The position numbers and the translations under genes were made by a program. A DNA stretch of 64,000 bases from UBA9160 sp035489755 (GTDB lineage Bacteria; Myxococcota_A; UBA9160), in contig DATGZK010000082.1 in assembly GCA_035489755.1 (NCBI GenBank), forward strand, positions 8,725-72,724. The letters run 5' to 3'. The stretch's first letter is position 1, and each line of letters starts with the position of its first letter. Under the pieces are notes generated by a model, which saw nothing but the letters and a program-made list of their open reading frames with translations, did not search any database and was not told the DNA's origin. Of the stretch, positions 28,179 through 36,663 are shown one piece after another.

Positions 28179-28197
28179 CCGACGCCGCTTTCGCAGC

Positions 28198-28230
28198 GGG
28201 GGCGGGGCCCAAGCGCGGGCTCCCGCCCCC
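28198..28230 (+). terminator. Strong GC hairpin between DUF1329 and YCF48 genes
   Basis: GGGGGCGGGGCCC pairs with GGGC-T-CCCGCCCCC across a six-base loop, giving a stem of 13 pairs with one bulge. The pyrimidine run CTTCCTTCGCTC follows. It lies 20 bases after the DUF1329 stop and 41 before the next start. It can act as an intrinsic terminator or attenuator, so YCF48 may be made at a lower level or from its own promoter. Confidence 0.55.
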
Positions 28231-28270
28231 CTTCCTTCGCTCTGCGGAAGTTCTTCGACAGGAGTTGTTC

Positions 28271-29755
28271 ATGCCCGCCGCACTCCAACGAATCGTGGGC
28301 GCATGCGCCCTCGCCCTTTTCGCCCTCGCCTGCCACGACGTCCGAGTGACGCCCATGGCCAAGCCCGGCGAGATCGGGATCTATGACGATCTCTTTTCCG
28401 TTGCGGTGGTGAACGACCAAATGATCATCGCTGTTGGCTACTACGGCGCGATCTACCGCAGCCGGGATGCGGGCGCGACCTGGGAAAAGCGGGACAGCGG
28501 GACGCTCAAGTCCCTTTACGGCGTCTCGATGGCGGACGAGAAGCGCGGCTGGGCCGTCGGCCAGGGGGGGCTCATCCTCCGCACGCAGGACGGGGGCGAC
28601 ACGTGGCAGATTCAGCCCAACCTGAAGGAGACCGAAGGGTCGCAGCTCTTTAGCGTCGAAGCCCTCGACGCGAACACCGCATGGGCGGTAGGGGAGTGGG
28701 GATCCCGGATCTTCACCGATGACGGCGGCAAGACCTGGCAGGACTTTTCCCTCCTCATCACTGAGACCCATCCCCAGTTCGTGTGGCTGCCGCCCGTCGA
28801 CCAAGACCGCGTTCGGCACGGAGAAAAGGTCTACGAGGACGTGAGCCTAAACGATGTGAACTGCCTCCCCCCGAAAAGCACGCACTGCTGGATCGCAGGC
28901 GAGTTCGGCTACACGTTCTATTCCGACACGAGCGGCCTTAAATGGGAGCGCGGCGCGATCGTCGGCGACATCAAACCCGAGCCCGTCGTGCTCGACTACA
29001 ACGTGACCCGCCTCAAGCCCGAAGACATCGAAAAGCTGAAGGAATTCGCCAAGCGCATCGAGCCCGAGACGCATCTTAACGTCGAGATCGAGCCGAGGGC
29101 GAACGAGAAGGAACTCACGAACTTCATTAAAGGAACCGATCCCACACCGCTCTTCGAGATTCTGGACGCTCGGCTTTCCGCGGTACGCAGCGTGATCGAA
29201 GACGCAGGGATCCTCTCCGACCGCATCCGGGTTCGAGGCACGCCGCCGTGGGACTACGAGGACTTCCAGAAGGATGATCCCGGATTTCTCAAGCGCTACC
29301 TCGACGGGCGAAAGGCCGCGCAGCCGGGCGTCGACGTCCGGGTCGCGCAGAACCCGTATTTATTCACCGTGCGCTTCGAGGACGAGCAGCACGGCGTGGT
29401 CTCCGCGCTCGGCGGCCTCATCCTCTCTTCGACCGACGGCGGAAGGACGTGGAGCTATCAGAAAACCGCACGGCGCCAGGCCCTCTTCTCGGTCGCGGTG
29501 GACGGTTCGCGCGCCATCGCTGTCGGGGAGAAGGGCTTTGTCCAGGTCTCGAACGACTTCGGCGCGACCTGGCAGACCCCAAAGGAAGGCTTTCCGTCGA
29601 TCTTCACCTTCATGCGCGACGTCGACTTCTCCCCAAGCGGGAACCTCGGCGTCATCGTTGGGCAGACCGGTCTTGTCTTAAAGAGTGAAGACAAGGGTGC
29701 GACCTGGACGCAGGTCTTGCCGCCGCCCAACAGGGAAGTCTCCGCGTCGATGTAG
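28271..29755 (+). CDS. YCF48/photosystem II assembly-like beta-propeller lipoprotein
   Basis: The protein has a lipobox FALAC (Cys21 counting from ATG 28271) and several BNR-like propeller blades of the form DxGxTW, for example DAGATWEKRDSG, DGGDTWQIQPN and DGGKTWQDFS. The blades recur near the C-terminus (DGGRTWSYQK, DFGATWQTPK, DKGATWTQVL). YCF48 proteins act as assembly factors for membrane complexes and in heterotrophs pair with DUF1329/RND systems. An AGGAG at 28260-28264 precedes the ATG; a TTG six bases earlier is an alternative. A stretch of roughly 170 residues in the middle (EKLKEFAKRIEPETHLNVEIEP) interrupts the propeller. It is convergent with the acyl-CoA synthetase gene. Confidence 0.82.
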   Translation: MPAALQRIVGACALALFALACHDVRVTPMAKPGEIGIYDDLFSVAVVNDQMIIAVGYYGAIYRSRDAGATWEKRDSGTLKSLYGVSMADEKRGWAVGQGGLILRTQDGGDTWQIQPNLKETEGSQLFSVEALDANTAWAVGEWGSRIFTDDGGKTWQDFSLLITETHPQFVWLPPVDQDRVRHGEKVYEDVSLNDVNCLPPKSTHCWIAGEFGYTFYSDTSGLKWERGAIVGDIKPEPVVLDYNVTRLKPEDIEKLKEFAKRIEPETHLNVEIEPRANEKELTNFIKGTDPTPLFEILDARLSAVRSVIEDAGILSDRIRVRGTPPWDYEDFQKDDPGFLKRYLDGRKAAQPGVDVRVAQNPYLFTVRFEDEQHGVVSALGGLILSSTDGGRTWSYQKTARRQALFSVAVDGSRAIAVGEKGFVQVSNDFGATWQTPKEGFPSIFTFMRDVDFSPSGNLGVIVGQTGLVLKSEDKGATWTQVLPPPNREVSASM

Positions 29756-29778
29756 GCGCGCGCGGCGGGCGCGCTGGA

Positions 29779-31416
29779 CTAGCGGCGCTTCTCCTCGGCC
29801 TCTCGCAGCTCGACGCGGCGGATCTTTCCGCTCACAGTCTTTGGCAGCGCATCCACGAACTCAATCGCCCGCGGATACTTGTAGGGCGCCGTCACTGCCT
29901 TCACGTGCTCCTGAAGACCCCGCATCAGTTCGGCGCTCCTCGCCACCCCGGGGCGAAGCACCACGAACGCCTTCACGATCGCGCCGCGCACCGGGTCGGG
30001 CGCCGCCACCGCCGCCGCCTCCAAGACGTCCGGGTGCTCCACCAGGGCACTTTCCACCTCGAAGGGGCCGATCCGGTAGCCAGCGGAAATGATGACGTCG
30101 TCCGCACGGCCGACGAACCAGAAAAAGCCGTCGGCATCGCGATAGGCCCGATCGCCGGTCACGTACCACTCGCCGCGCCGGCAGGCGGCGCTCGCGCGCT
30201 CGTCCTTCCAATAGCCGCGAAAAAGGCTCGGCGGATCCCCCGCGAGGGCGACATCGCCCACCTCGCCGGGCGGGAGAGGGTGACCCTCTTCCCCAATCAC
30301 ATCGACGCGGTGGCCGGGCATCGGCAGCCCCATCGATCCTGGCCGCACCGGCATCCCGGGGAAGTTTCCGATCAGCAAGATCGTCTCGGTCTGCCCGAAG
30401 CCGTCGCGGATCGTGGTTCCCGTGGCTTCGTGCCAGGCGCGGATGACCTCGGGGTTGAGAGGCTCACCGGCCGACACGACTTCGCGTAGTCGTTCGAAGC
30501 GGAAGGCGCGAAGGTCCTCCTTCACGAGCAGGCGAAACTCGGTGGGCGGAGCGCAGAACACCTGCGGGCCGATGCTCTCGAGGAGCCGAAGCTCGGTCTG
30601 CGGCTCAAAACGCCCGTGGTAGAGGAAAACCTCCGCGCCGACGCTCCAGGGCCCGAAGAGCACGCTGTAGGCTGCCTTCGCCCAGCCGGTGTCGCTCGTC
30701 GTCCAGAGGCGATCCCCCCCGCGCAGGCCCAGCCAGTGGAGTGCGGTGTAGCGCTGCGCGTAGGTGTAGGCATGGGCGTGAAGAACGGCCTTCGGCGGGC
30801 CCGTTGTGCCCGAGGTGTAGTAGACAAGGGCGGGATCGGAAGCGCGGGTCGGCGAGGCGGGAGGGTCGGTCACAGGCTGCGCGGCGAGCTCAGCGCCGAG
30901 ATCTTGCCAGGCGCTGGGTGTCTTGCGCGCGCCCTCCTCAGGCAGTGCCAAAAAGTGGCGGACGCTCGTGAGCTCGCTGCGAACCGCGTCCACCACACGC
31001 GCCTGCTCGGCGGTGGTGACGATGGCGACCGCCCCACTGTGGCCGACCCGGTACACGATGTCCTTCGGCCGCAGGGTGGTTGAGCTCGGGATGACGAGCG
31101 CTCCAGCCTTGAGCGCACCCACCAGAACGAGCTGCCATTCCGGGATGCGGGGAAGCATCACGAGCACCGGCTCGCCCGCCCGGACGCCAAGGCTCGCGAG
31201 GAGGTGCGCCGCGCGATTCGACCCCGCCCGCACGTCGCCAAATCCAAGCCGCCGCTCCCTGCCTTCGGCGTCGCGCCAGAGCAGGGCAGGGCGCGCCGGA
31301 TCCGCCGCAAAGCGGTCGACGACATCCCGGCCGAAGTTGAATGGGTCGGGCACGGACCAGCGGAAGGCGTCCCGCTCGCGACGCCAGCGGTCCAGGGCCT
31401 CGGAGAACTCGCTCAT
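29779..31416 (-). CDS. AMP-forming acyl-CoA synthetase
   Basis: This member of the adenylate-forming ligase family activates a carboxylic acid to acyl-AMP and then acyl-CoA. The P-loop YYTSGTTGPPK is clear, followed by DGFGQTE, FRGYWKDE, GEWYVTGDRAYRDADGF and the catalytic-lysine region LPKTVSGKIRR. The 545 residues and N-terminal sequence (WRRERDAFRWSVPDPFNFGRDVVD) resemble medium-chain acyl-CoA synthetases. Substrate length cannot be told from sequence. It lies in minus orientation, convergent with the YCF48 gene and divergent from the diguanylate cyclase regulator; a lipid-related link to DUF1329 is possible. Confidence 0.88.
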   Translation of the reverse strand: MSEFSEALDRWRRERDAFRWSVPDPFNFGRDVVDRFAADPARPALLWRDAEGRERRLGFGDVRAGSNRAAHLLASLGVRAGEPVLVMLPRIPEWQLVLVGALKAGALVIPSSTTLRPKDIVYRVGHSGAVAIVTTAEQARVVDAVRSELTSVRHFLALPEEGARKTPSAWQDLGAELAAQPVTDPPASPTRASDPALVYYTSGTTGPPKAVLHAHAYTYAQRYTALHWLGLRGGDRLWTTSDTGWAKAAYSVLFGPWSVGAEVFLYHGRFEPQTELRLLESIGPQVFCAPPTEFRLLVKEDLRAFRFERLREVVSAGEPLNPEVIRAWHEATGTTIRDGFGQTETILLIGNFPGMPVRPGSMGLPMPGHRVDVIGEEGHPLPPGEVGDVALAGDPPSLFRGYWKDERASAACRRGEWYVTGDRAYRDADGFFWFVGRADDVIISAGYRIGPFEVESALVEHPDVLEAAAVAAPDPVRGAIVKAFVVLRPGVARSAELMRGLQEHVKAVTAPYKYPRAIEFVDALPKTVSGKIRRVELREAEEKRR

Positions 31417-31504
31417 GGGCGCCCCTCCACAGCTATCCTAGCGGGGCAGACGGCCGCCCCCTCAAGCCGGAACGTCGGAGCGCCGATAGCGATTGAGATG
31501 GGGT

Positions 31505-31523
31505 CTGCCTGCCCCGCAGGCAG
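31505..31523 (+). promoter_or_regulatory. Perfect hairpin in the divergent intergenic region
   Basis: CTGCCTGC-CCC-GCAGGCAG is a perfect eight-base stem with a three-base loop. It lies 30 bases upstream of the response regulator start, in the 137-base region between the divergent acyl-CoA synthetase and diguanylate cyclase genes. It could be an operator or a 5' leader hairpin for the plus-strand gene. Confidence 0.35.
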
Positions 31524-31553
31524 GAAATCGGCCACGCTGCGACGGGGACCGCC

Positions 31554-32951
31554 ATGACCGACCAGCCGACCAAGCCCGCGCGAGTCGTCGCCGTCGACGA
31601 CAGCCGGCTCGAGCGGGAGCTCGTGCAGGACGCCTTGGCCTCGTTTGCGGCGGTTGAGACCTGCGCCTCTGCCGAGGATGCGCTCGAGGCGCTGCGCCGC
31701 GAGCCCGCAGACCTTGTGATTTCCGACCTCAACATGCCCGGGCTCTCGGGCATCGAGCTTTTGACCCGCGTGCGACGCGAGTACCCCGGCCTCGACTTTG
31801 TGGTGCTCACCGGCAGCGCGACCGTCGAGAGTGCGATCGAAGCCCTCCGCATGGGTGCGAACGACTTCCTGCGCAAGCCGGTCCAGAGGGAGGAGCTCGC
31901 ACTTGTCGTGGAGCGCACCCTCGCCAAGCGGCGCCTCTTGGCTGAAAACGCCCGCATGCGCGACGAGCTCGCCACGGTCGAAGCCTGTCGCGCGCTCACG
32001 CCTTGCCTTGAGGCCGGCGAGGTCTACGCGGTCGGCCTCGACCTCTTGCTGCGAACGCTCTCGCGCTGGCGCGGCTTCGCGCTCTTCCACCGGGCCTCGA
32101 TGTCGGTGTCCGATGCCGCCGCCTTCCGCGGCTTCTCCGAGACGGAAGCGAGCCGGATGCGCCAGACGCTCGTGCACGAAAAGCCCGTGAACCTCGAAGG
32201 GGTGAATCAGATCGAGATCTTGACCCGAGGCCCCGCGCACGATGCCCTCGCGGAAGTGGGCGTCGGGGCGCAGCGCGTCCTCGCCGTTCCGATTCGCGGG
32301 CGCGAGATCGAGGCGGGCGTTCTGTGGGTGCTGGAGGATGATCGCCCCTTCGACGAGAGCGAGATCTCGCGGGCGCGCATCGTGGCCGGCCACGCCGAGC
32401 TCGCGCTGCACAATGCGGAGAGATACAACCGCGCGAAGGAGCGCGCGTTCATCGACGACGTGACCGAGGTCTACAACGCACGCTACTTGCTGGCGGCGAT
32501 GGACCACGAAATCCGCCGTGCCGAGCGCTACCACAGCGAGCTCTCGGTCCTGTTTCTCGACCTCGATCGCTTTAAGCTTGTGAACGATCGCCACGGCCAT
32601 TTGATCGGCTCGCGCGCGTTGCGCCAGCTCTCCCAGGTCCTCGCCCAATGCGTCCGCCAGGTGGACACACTGGCACGTTATGGCGGCGATGAGTTCACGA
32701 TCGTGCTTGTGGATACCGGCCTTGAGACCGCGCTGCGCATCGCGGAGCGCATCCGGCGCACGGTGGAGGAGACCTTGTTCGACGGCGGTCGGGGCGGCTC
32801 TTTGCGGCTCACCGTGAGCCTCGGGGTCTCGACCTACCCGGAGCATGGAACGACACGCGAGCAGCTGCTCGACCTCGCCGACAAGGCCATGTACCGCGCG
32901 AAATCCCTCGGCCGAAACCGCCTGTGCAGCGCGTCGGAGCTCTCCGCCTAA
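31554..32951 (+). CDS. Response regulator with GGDEF diguanylate cyclase output
   Basis: This makes cyclic di-GMP under two-component control. The receiver covers residues 9-125 with Asp58 in VISDLNMPG. A middle section (about 135-290) looks like a GAF-type sensory domain. The GGDEF domain covers about 300-460. The catalytic motif RYGGDEF is intact, and an RxxD (RQVD) ends five residues before it, so product inhibition at the I-site is expected. No EAL domain is present. It stands alone, divergent from the acyl-CoA synthetase, with no kinase next to it. Likely processes are polysaccharide production and surface attachment, by general knowledge of c-di-GMP. Confidence 0.92.
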   Translation: MTDQPTKPARVVAVDDSRLERELVQDALASFAAVETCASAEDALEALRREPADLVISDLNMPGLSGIELLTRVRREYPGLDFVVLTGSATVESAIEALRMGANDFLRKPVQREELALVVERTLAKRRLLAENARMRDELATVEACRALTPCLEAGEVYAVGLDLLLRTLSRWRGFALFHRASMSVSDAAAFRGFSETEASRMRQTLVHEKPVNLEGVNQIEILTRGPAHDALAEVGVGAQRVLAVPIRGREIEAGVLWVLEDDRPFDESEISRARIVAGHAELALHNAERYNRAKERAFIDDVTEVYNARYLLAAMDHEIRRAERYHSELSVLFLDLDRFKLVNDRHGHLIGSRALRQLSQVLAQCVRQVDTLARYGGDEFTIVLVDTGLETALRIAERIRRTVEETLFDGGRGGSLRLTVSLGVSTYPEHGTTREQLLDLADKAMYRAKSLGRNRLCSASELSA

Positions 32952-32984
32952 GGCCCGAGGAGCCCCTGCGACGCCTTGCGCTGT

Positions 32985-33013
32985 TTGACACCCCGGCGCG
33001 GCGTCTGCTAAGC
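32985..33013 (+). promoter_or_regulatory. Possible sigma-70-type promoter for aspS
   Basis: A perfect TTGACA at 32985-32990 is followed 17 bases later by CTAAGC, a weak -10, giving a start site near 33020 and a short leader to the TTG at 33042. The -35 is convincing and the -10 is not. Listed as a candidate only. Confidence 0.25.
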
Positions 33014-33041
33014 ACGTGCTCGGTTTTGTTGAGGTTTTCCC

Positions 33042-34883
33042 TTGTCGGAAGGACCTGAGAGTGCGCGCGGGCCGGAGGGAGCGCCGGGCCTCGAGGGCCT
33101 GGGCTCGCTCCGACGTACCCACAGCTGCGGTGGCGTGGGTCCGGCTCTTGTGGGGAGCGAGGTCGTGGTTGCGGGTTGGGTGCACCGCCGCCGTGATCAC
33201 GGCGGGGTGATCTTCGTCGACCTGCGCGACCGCGAAGGCCTGGTCCAAGTCGTCTTCAAGCCCGAGGTGGCGCGCGCGGCCCACGAACGGGTCGGCCACG
33301 TGCGTTCGGAGTGGGTGATGCTCGTGCGCGGCGTGGTCGAGCACCGCTCTCCCGAAACTGTGAACCCGAAGCTCGCGACCGGCGAGATCGAGATTACCGC
33401 GCACGAGCTCCGCATCTTGAACTCCGCGACACCGCCGCCCTTTGCGATTGAGGAAGATTCTGGAGCGGAAGAGATGGTGCGGCTGCGCCACCGCATCCAC
33501 GACCTGCGCCGTCCGCCTCTCCAGCGCGCGCTCCGCGTGCGGCACCTGGTCTATCAATCGGCACGCCGCACCCTCACGGAGCTCGGGTTTTTCGAGATCG
33601 AAACGCCGATTCTCGCCAGGAGTACGCCCGAAGGCGCCCGAGACTTTCTCGTGCCGAGTCGCCTCCAGCCGGGCTCCTTCTATGCGCTACCCCAGTCGCC
33701 GCAGATCCTAAAGCAGCTGCTCATGATCTCCGGCTTCGACCGCTACTTCCAGATCGCGCGCTGCTTCCGGGATGAGGATCTGCGTGCCGACCGCCAGCTT
33801 GAGTTCACGCAGATCGACCTCGAGATGTCCTTCGTGGGTATGGAGGATGTCCTTCCCGTGCTCGAGCAGCTGGTCGTACGCATCTGGCGCGAAGCGGGCG
33901 GCATCGAGCTCCCGCATCCCTTCCCGCGCATGTCCTACGAGGAAGCGATGCGACGCTACGGCGTCGACAAGCCGGACACGCGGGTCCTGCTCGAGCTCGT
34001 GGACCTAACGCAGATCTTTCGCGAGACGGAGCTTCGCGCGTTTCGCGCGACCGTCGAGCAGCGTGGCATCGTGAAGTGCCTCCCCATCCACGACGCGAGC
34101 GCCCTTTCGCGCGGGGAGATCGACCGGCTCGAAGCCTTTGTGAAAAAGGAGCTCGGCGGCAAAGGACTCGCGTGGGTGCGCATTGGCCAAGACGGGGCGT
34201 GGCAGTCGCCCATTGCGAAGTTTCTCTCCGAGCGCGAGCGCGCCGAGATCGTGCGGTCCACCGAGGCGAGGCCGGCCAGCGTCCTTTTCTTTGCCGCCGA
34301 TGAGCCCGCGAAAGCGAACGCAATCCTCGGGCGTTTGCGCCTGGACCTCGGCCGACAGCTCGGCCGCGTCGACGGGCGCGCCTGGGCGCCCGTGCTCGTC
34401 CTCAACTTCCCCGTCTTCGAACGGGAGGAAGAGGGCAAGCTCACCTACATGCACATGCCCTTCGTGGCTCCGGTGGAGGAGGATCTCCCCTTTCTCGAAA
34501 CCGATCCCGAGCGCGTACGGGGAACCCACTATGACGTTGTCCTAAACGGTCTGGAGCTCGGGTCGGGGAGTCTTCGCAACCACCGCTCGGACGTGCAGCG
34601 CCGGATCTTTGAGATCCTCGGCTACTCGAAATCCGAGGCCGAAGAGCGCTTCGGCTTCATGCTGAACGCACTCGATGCGGGCGCGCCGCCCCATGGCGGC
34701 TTCGCCTTCGGCGTGGATCGCCTCGTGATGCTGCTCGCCGGTGCGGACAGCCTGCGCGACGTGATCGCGTTTCCAAAAACGCAGCGCGGCCAAGACCTGC
34801 TGATGGATTCCCCCTCCTTCGTGAGCCCAGCGCAGCTGGACGAGCTCTCCTTGCGCATCGTGCCCCGGGAAGGTGAAGGCTGA
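33042..34883 (+). CDS. aspS: Aspartyl-tRNA synthetase (bacterial type)
   Basis: This class II synthetase has an N-terminal OB fold (VVVAGWVHRRRDHGGVIFVDLRDREGLVQVVF) and the catalytic core with motif 2 FRDEDLRADRQLEFTQID. The inserted GAD domain and motif 3 GFAFGVDRLVMLLAG are also present. The 613-residue length is typical. The N-terminal HRRRDHGG resembles non-discriminating enzymes, which also charge tRNA-Asn and rely on GatCAB. The start is a TTG in a weak context. The gene ends just before glpA. No amidotransferase genes are present here, so dual specificity is only suggested. Confidence 0.95.
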   Translation: MSEGPESARGPEGAPGLEGLGSLRRTHSCGGVGPALVGSEVVVAGWVHRRRDHGGVIFVDLRDREGLVQVVFKPEVARAAHERVGHVRSEWVMLVRGVVEHRSPETVNPKLATGEIEITAHELRILNSATPPPFAIEEDSGAEEMVRLRHRIHDLRRPPLQRALRVRHLVYQSARRTLTELGFFEIETPILARSTPEGARDFLVPSRLQPGSFYALPQSPQILKQLLMISGFDRYFQIARCFRDEDLRADRQLEFTQIDLEMSFVGMEDVLPVLEQLVVRIWREAGGIELPHPFPRMSYEEAMRRYGVDKPDTRVLLELVDLTQIFRETELRAFRATVEQRGIVKCLPIHDASALSRGEIDRLEAFVKKELGGKGLAWVRIGQDGAWQSPIAKFLSERERAEIVRSTEARPASVLFFAADEPAKANAILGRLRLDLGRQLGRVDGRAWAPVLVLNFPVFEREEEGKLTYMHMPFVAPVEEDLPFLETDPERVRGTHYDVVLNGLELGSGSLRNHRSDVQRRIFEILGYSKSEAEERFGFMLNALDAGAPPHGGFAFGVDRLVMLLAGADSLRDVIAFPKTQRGQDLLMDSPSFVSPAQLDELSLRIVPREGEG

Positions 34884-34950
34884 TGCGGCGTGCGAGAACA
34901 CGCGTCGCTCCGAGCCGATCTGCGCGGGAGGAGGGCGGCGCGACACCACG

Positions 34951-36663
34951 GTGATACGCACCCTCACCACACAGGTCCTCGTCGTCGGAGGCGGCATCAA
35001 CGGCGCGGGGATCGCGCGTGACCTCACCTTGCGCGGCGTGCGCGTCGCGCTCGTCGAGAAAGGCGAACTTGGGGGGGGCACGTCCTGGGCCTCCTCCGGC
35101 ATGATCCACGGGGGCCTTCGCTACCTGCAGAAGGACCCCGAGGTGACGCTCCACTCGTGCGTCGATTCGGGGAACATCCAGCGCATTGCTCCGCACCTCA
35201 TCTTCCGGATCCCCTTTCTCATGCCGGTTTTCCGGGACGATGCGATCGGCGCCGAGCTCGTCGAGATCGGCCTTGAGATGTACGACCGCTTTCAGTCGTT
35301 TAAGCGCGGAAAGCCCCACACGCGCCTCTCCCGTGAGCAGGCGCTGCGCCTTGAGCCAGCGCTCTCGCCGCAGATCGAGTGCGCATTCACCCTGGACGAA
35401 TGGGGTGTCGACGCAGCGCGCCTTTGCGCGGCGAATGCCCTCGACGCGGCGGACCGCGGGGCGCTGGTGCGCACCCACACCGAGGTGATTGGTCTCTTGC
35501 GGGAGGCGGGGCGGGTCACCGGGGCGCGGGTGCGCGATGGCCTCTCGGGCGAGGAGTGGGAGATCGAGGCCGAGCTCGTGATGAACGCGGCGGGCCCCTG
35601 GCTCCCGAGGGTCGCGCGCCTGGCGGGGCTCGAGGTGAAGCTGCGGCCGGGCAAAGGTGTTCACCTCGTCTTCGAGCGCCGCGTCTCGGATCTTGCCATC
35701 TACGCGACGGGGATCGACGGCCGCGACATGTTCACGTTTCCGCACGAGCAAAACAGCATGGCCGGCACGACCGACGACGACTTCTACGGCGATCTGGACC
35801 GGATGGAGACCACCGAGGACGAGGTGGCGTACGTGCTGCAGGCCATGGAGCGCTCGATCCCAGGCATCCGCCATCACCGCGTCTGCCACGTGACTGCGGG
35901 CGTTCGTCCCACGCTCTTTGGCTTCGGCAAATACGAAGACGAGCTCTCCCGGGACTATCAGGTGATCGACCACGGCGAGCGCGATGGCGTGCCCGGTCTT
36001 TTCACCATCGCCGGCGGGAAGCTCGCGGCCTACCGCCTTATGGCGGAAGACGCCACCGACCGGCTGTGCGCAAAGCTCGGAGTGCGCGAGTCCTGTCGTA
36101 CGGCGACAACAGCCCTGCCCGGCGGTGAGGCGCCGCTCGACGTGGCCGCGCTCTCGCGCCGATTTCGCGTAGCCTGGCCTACCGCTGTGCGGCTTTTCTT
36201 TCGCCACGGTGCTCACGCGCCAAGGGTGCTCGAGCAAAGTGCGCCGACATTCGGTGCCGAGCTCGCAACGCCGACGCCGAGCATCGTGTGCGCGTGCGAG
36301 CCGGTGACGGATGCCGAGCTCGTGCACGCCGCACTGCGCGAGGGCTTGCGGACCCTGACCGACTGTTCGCTGCGCGTTCGTCTTGGAGTCGGAGCGTGCC
36401 AGGGGGCCTCGTGCGCCGCCGCGGCCGCGAGCGTGCTCGCCGAGGCGCTCGGCTGGAGCGCGGAGAGAGCGGCGTATGAGCTCGCGACCTTCTTGGGCGA
36501 GCGCTGGCGTGTTGCGACGCCGGTGCTGGCCGGCGCACAGATTGCCGCACTCGAGCTGCACCGCGCGGCGGATGTCGGCGCCCGGGGATTTACGCGCGCC
36601 GACCGCGCGGGTCACGGCGGGGAGGACTCGCCGCGGCACGGCGCCACGTGGGAGGGGGCGTGA
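34951..36663 (+). CDS. glpA: Anaerobic-type glycerol-3-phosphate dehydrogenase, subunit A
   Basis: GlpA oxidises glycerol-3-phosphate to dihydroxyacetone phosphate with FAD and passes electrons on through GlpB/GlpC. The FAD-binding VVGGGINGAGIARD opens the protein, and GTSWASSGMIHGGLRYLQ is the conserved DAO-family region. The C-terminal BFD-like [2Fe-2S] domain has CAC and GACQGASC, which distinguishes GlpA from aerobic GlpD. GTG at 34951 gives 570 residues starting MIRTLTTQVLVVGGG. An upstream GTG at 34873 would overlap aspS and add 26 non-conserved residues. Its stop overlaps glpB. Confidence 0.92.
   Translation: MIRTLTTQVLVVGGGINGAGIARDLTLRGVRVALVEKGELGGGTSWASSGMIHGGLRYLQKDPEVTLHSCVDSGNIQRIAPHLIFRIPFLMPVFRDDAIGAELVEIGLEMYDRFQSFKRGKPHTRLSREQALRLEPALSPQIECAFTLDEWGVDAARLCAANALDAADRGALVRTHTEVIGLLREAGRVTGARVRDGLSGEEWEIEAELVMNAAGPWLPRVARLAGLEVKLRPGKGVHLVFERRVSDLAIYATGIDGRDMFTFPHEQNSMAGTTDDDFYGDLDRMETTEDEVAYVLQAMERSIPGIRHHRVCHVTAGVRPTLFGFGKYEDELSRDYQVIDHGERDGVPGLFTIAGGKLAAYRLMAEDATDRLCAKLGVRESCRTATTALPGGEAPLDVAALSRRFRVAWPTAVRLFFRHGAHAPRVLEQSAPTFGAELATPTPSIVCACEPVTDAELVHAALREGLRTLTDCSLRVRLGVGACQGASCAAAAASVLAEALGWSAERAAYELATFLGERWRVATPVLAGAQIAALELHRAADVGARGFTRADRAGHGGEDSPRHGATWEGA

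Noticed and set aside
31413..33557. Minus-strand frame of 714 codons
   Set aside because: Antisense to the GGDEF regulator and aspS, both of which have intact conserved motifs.
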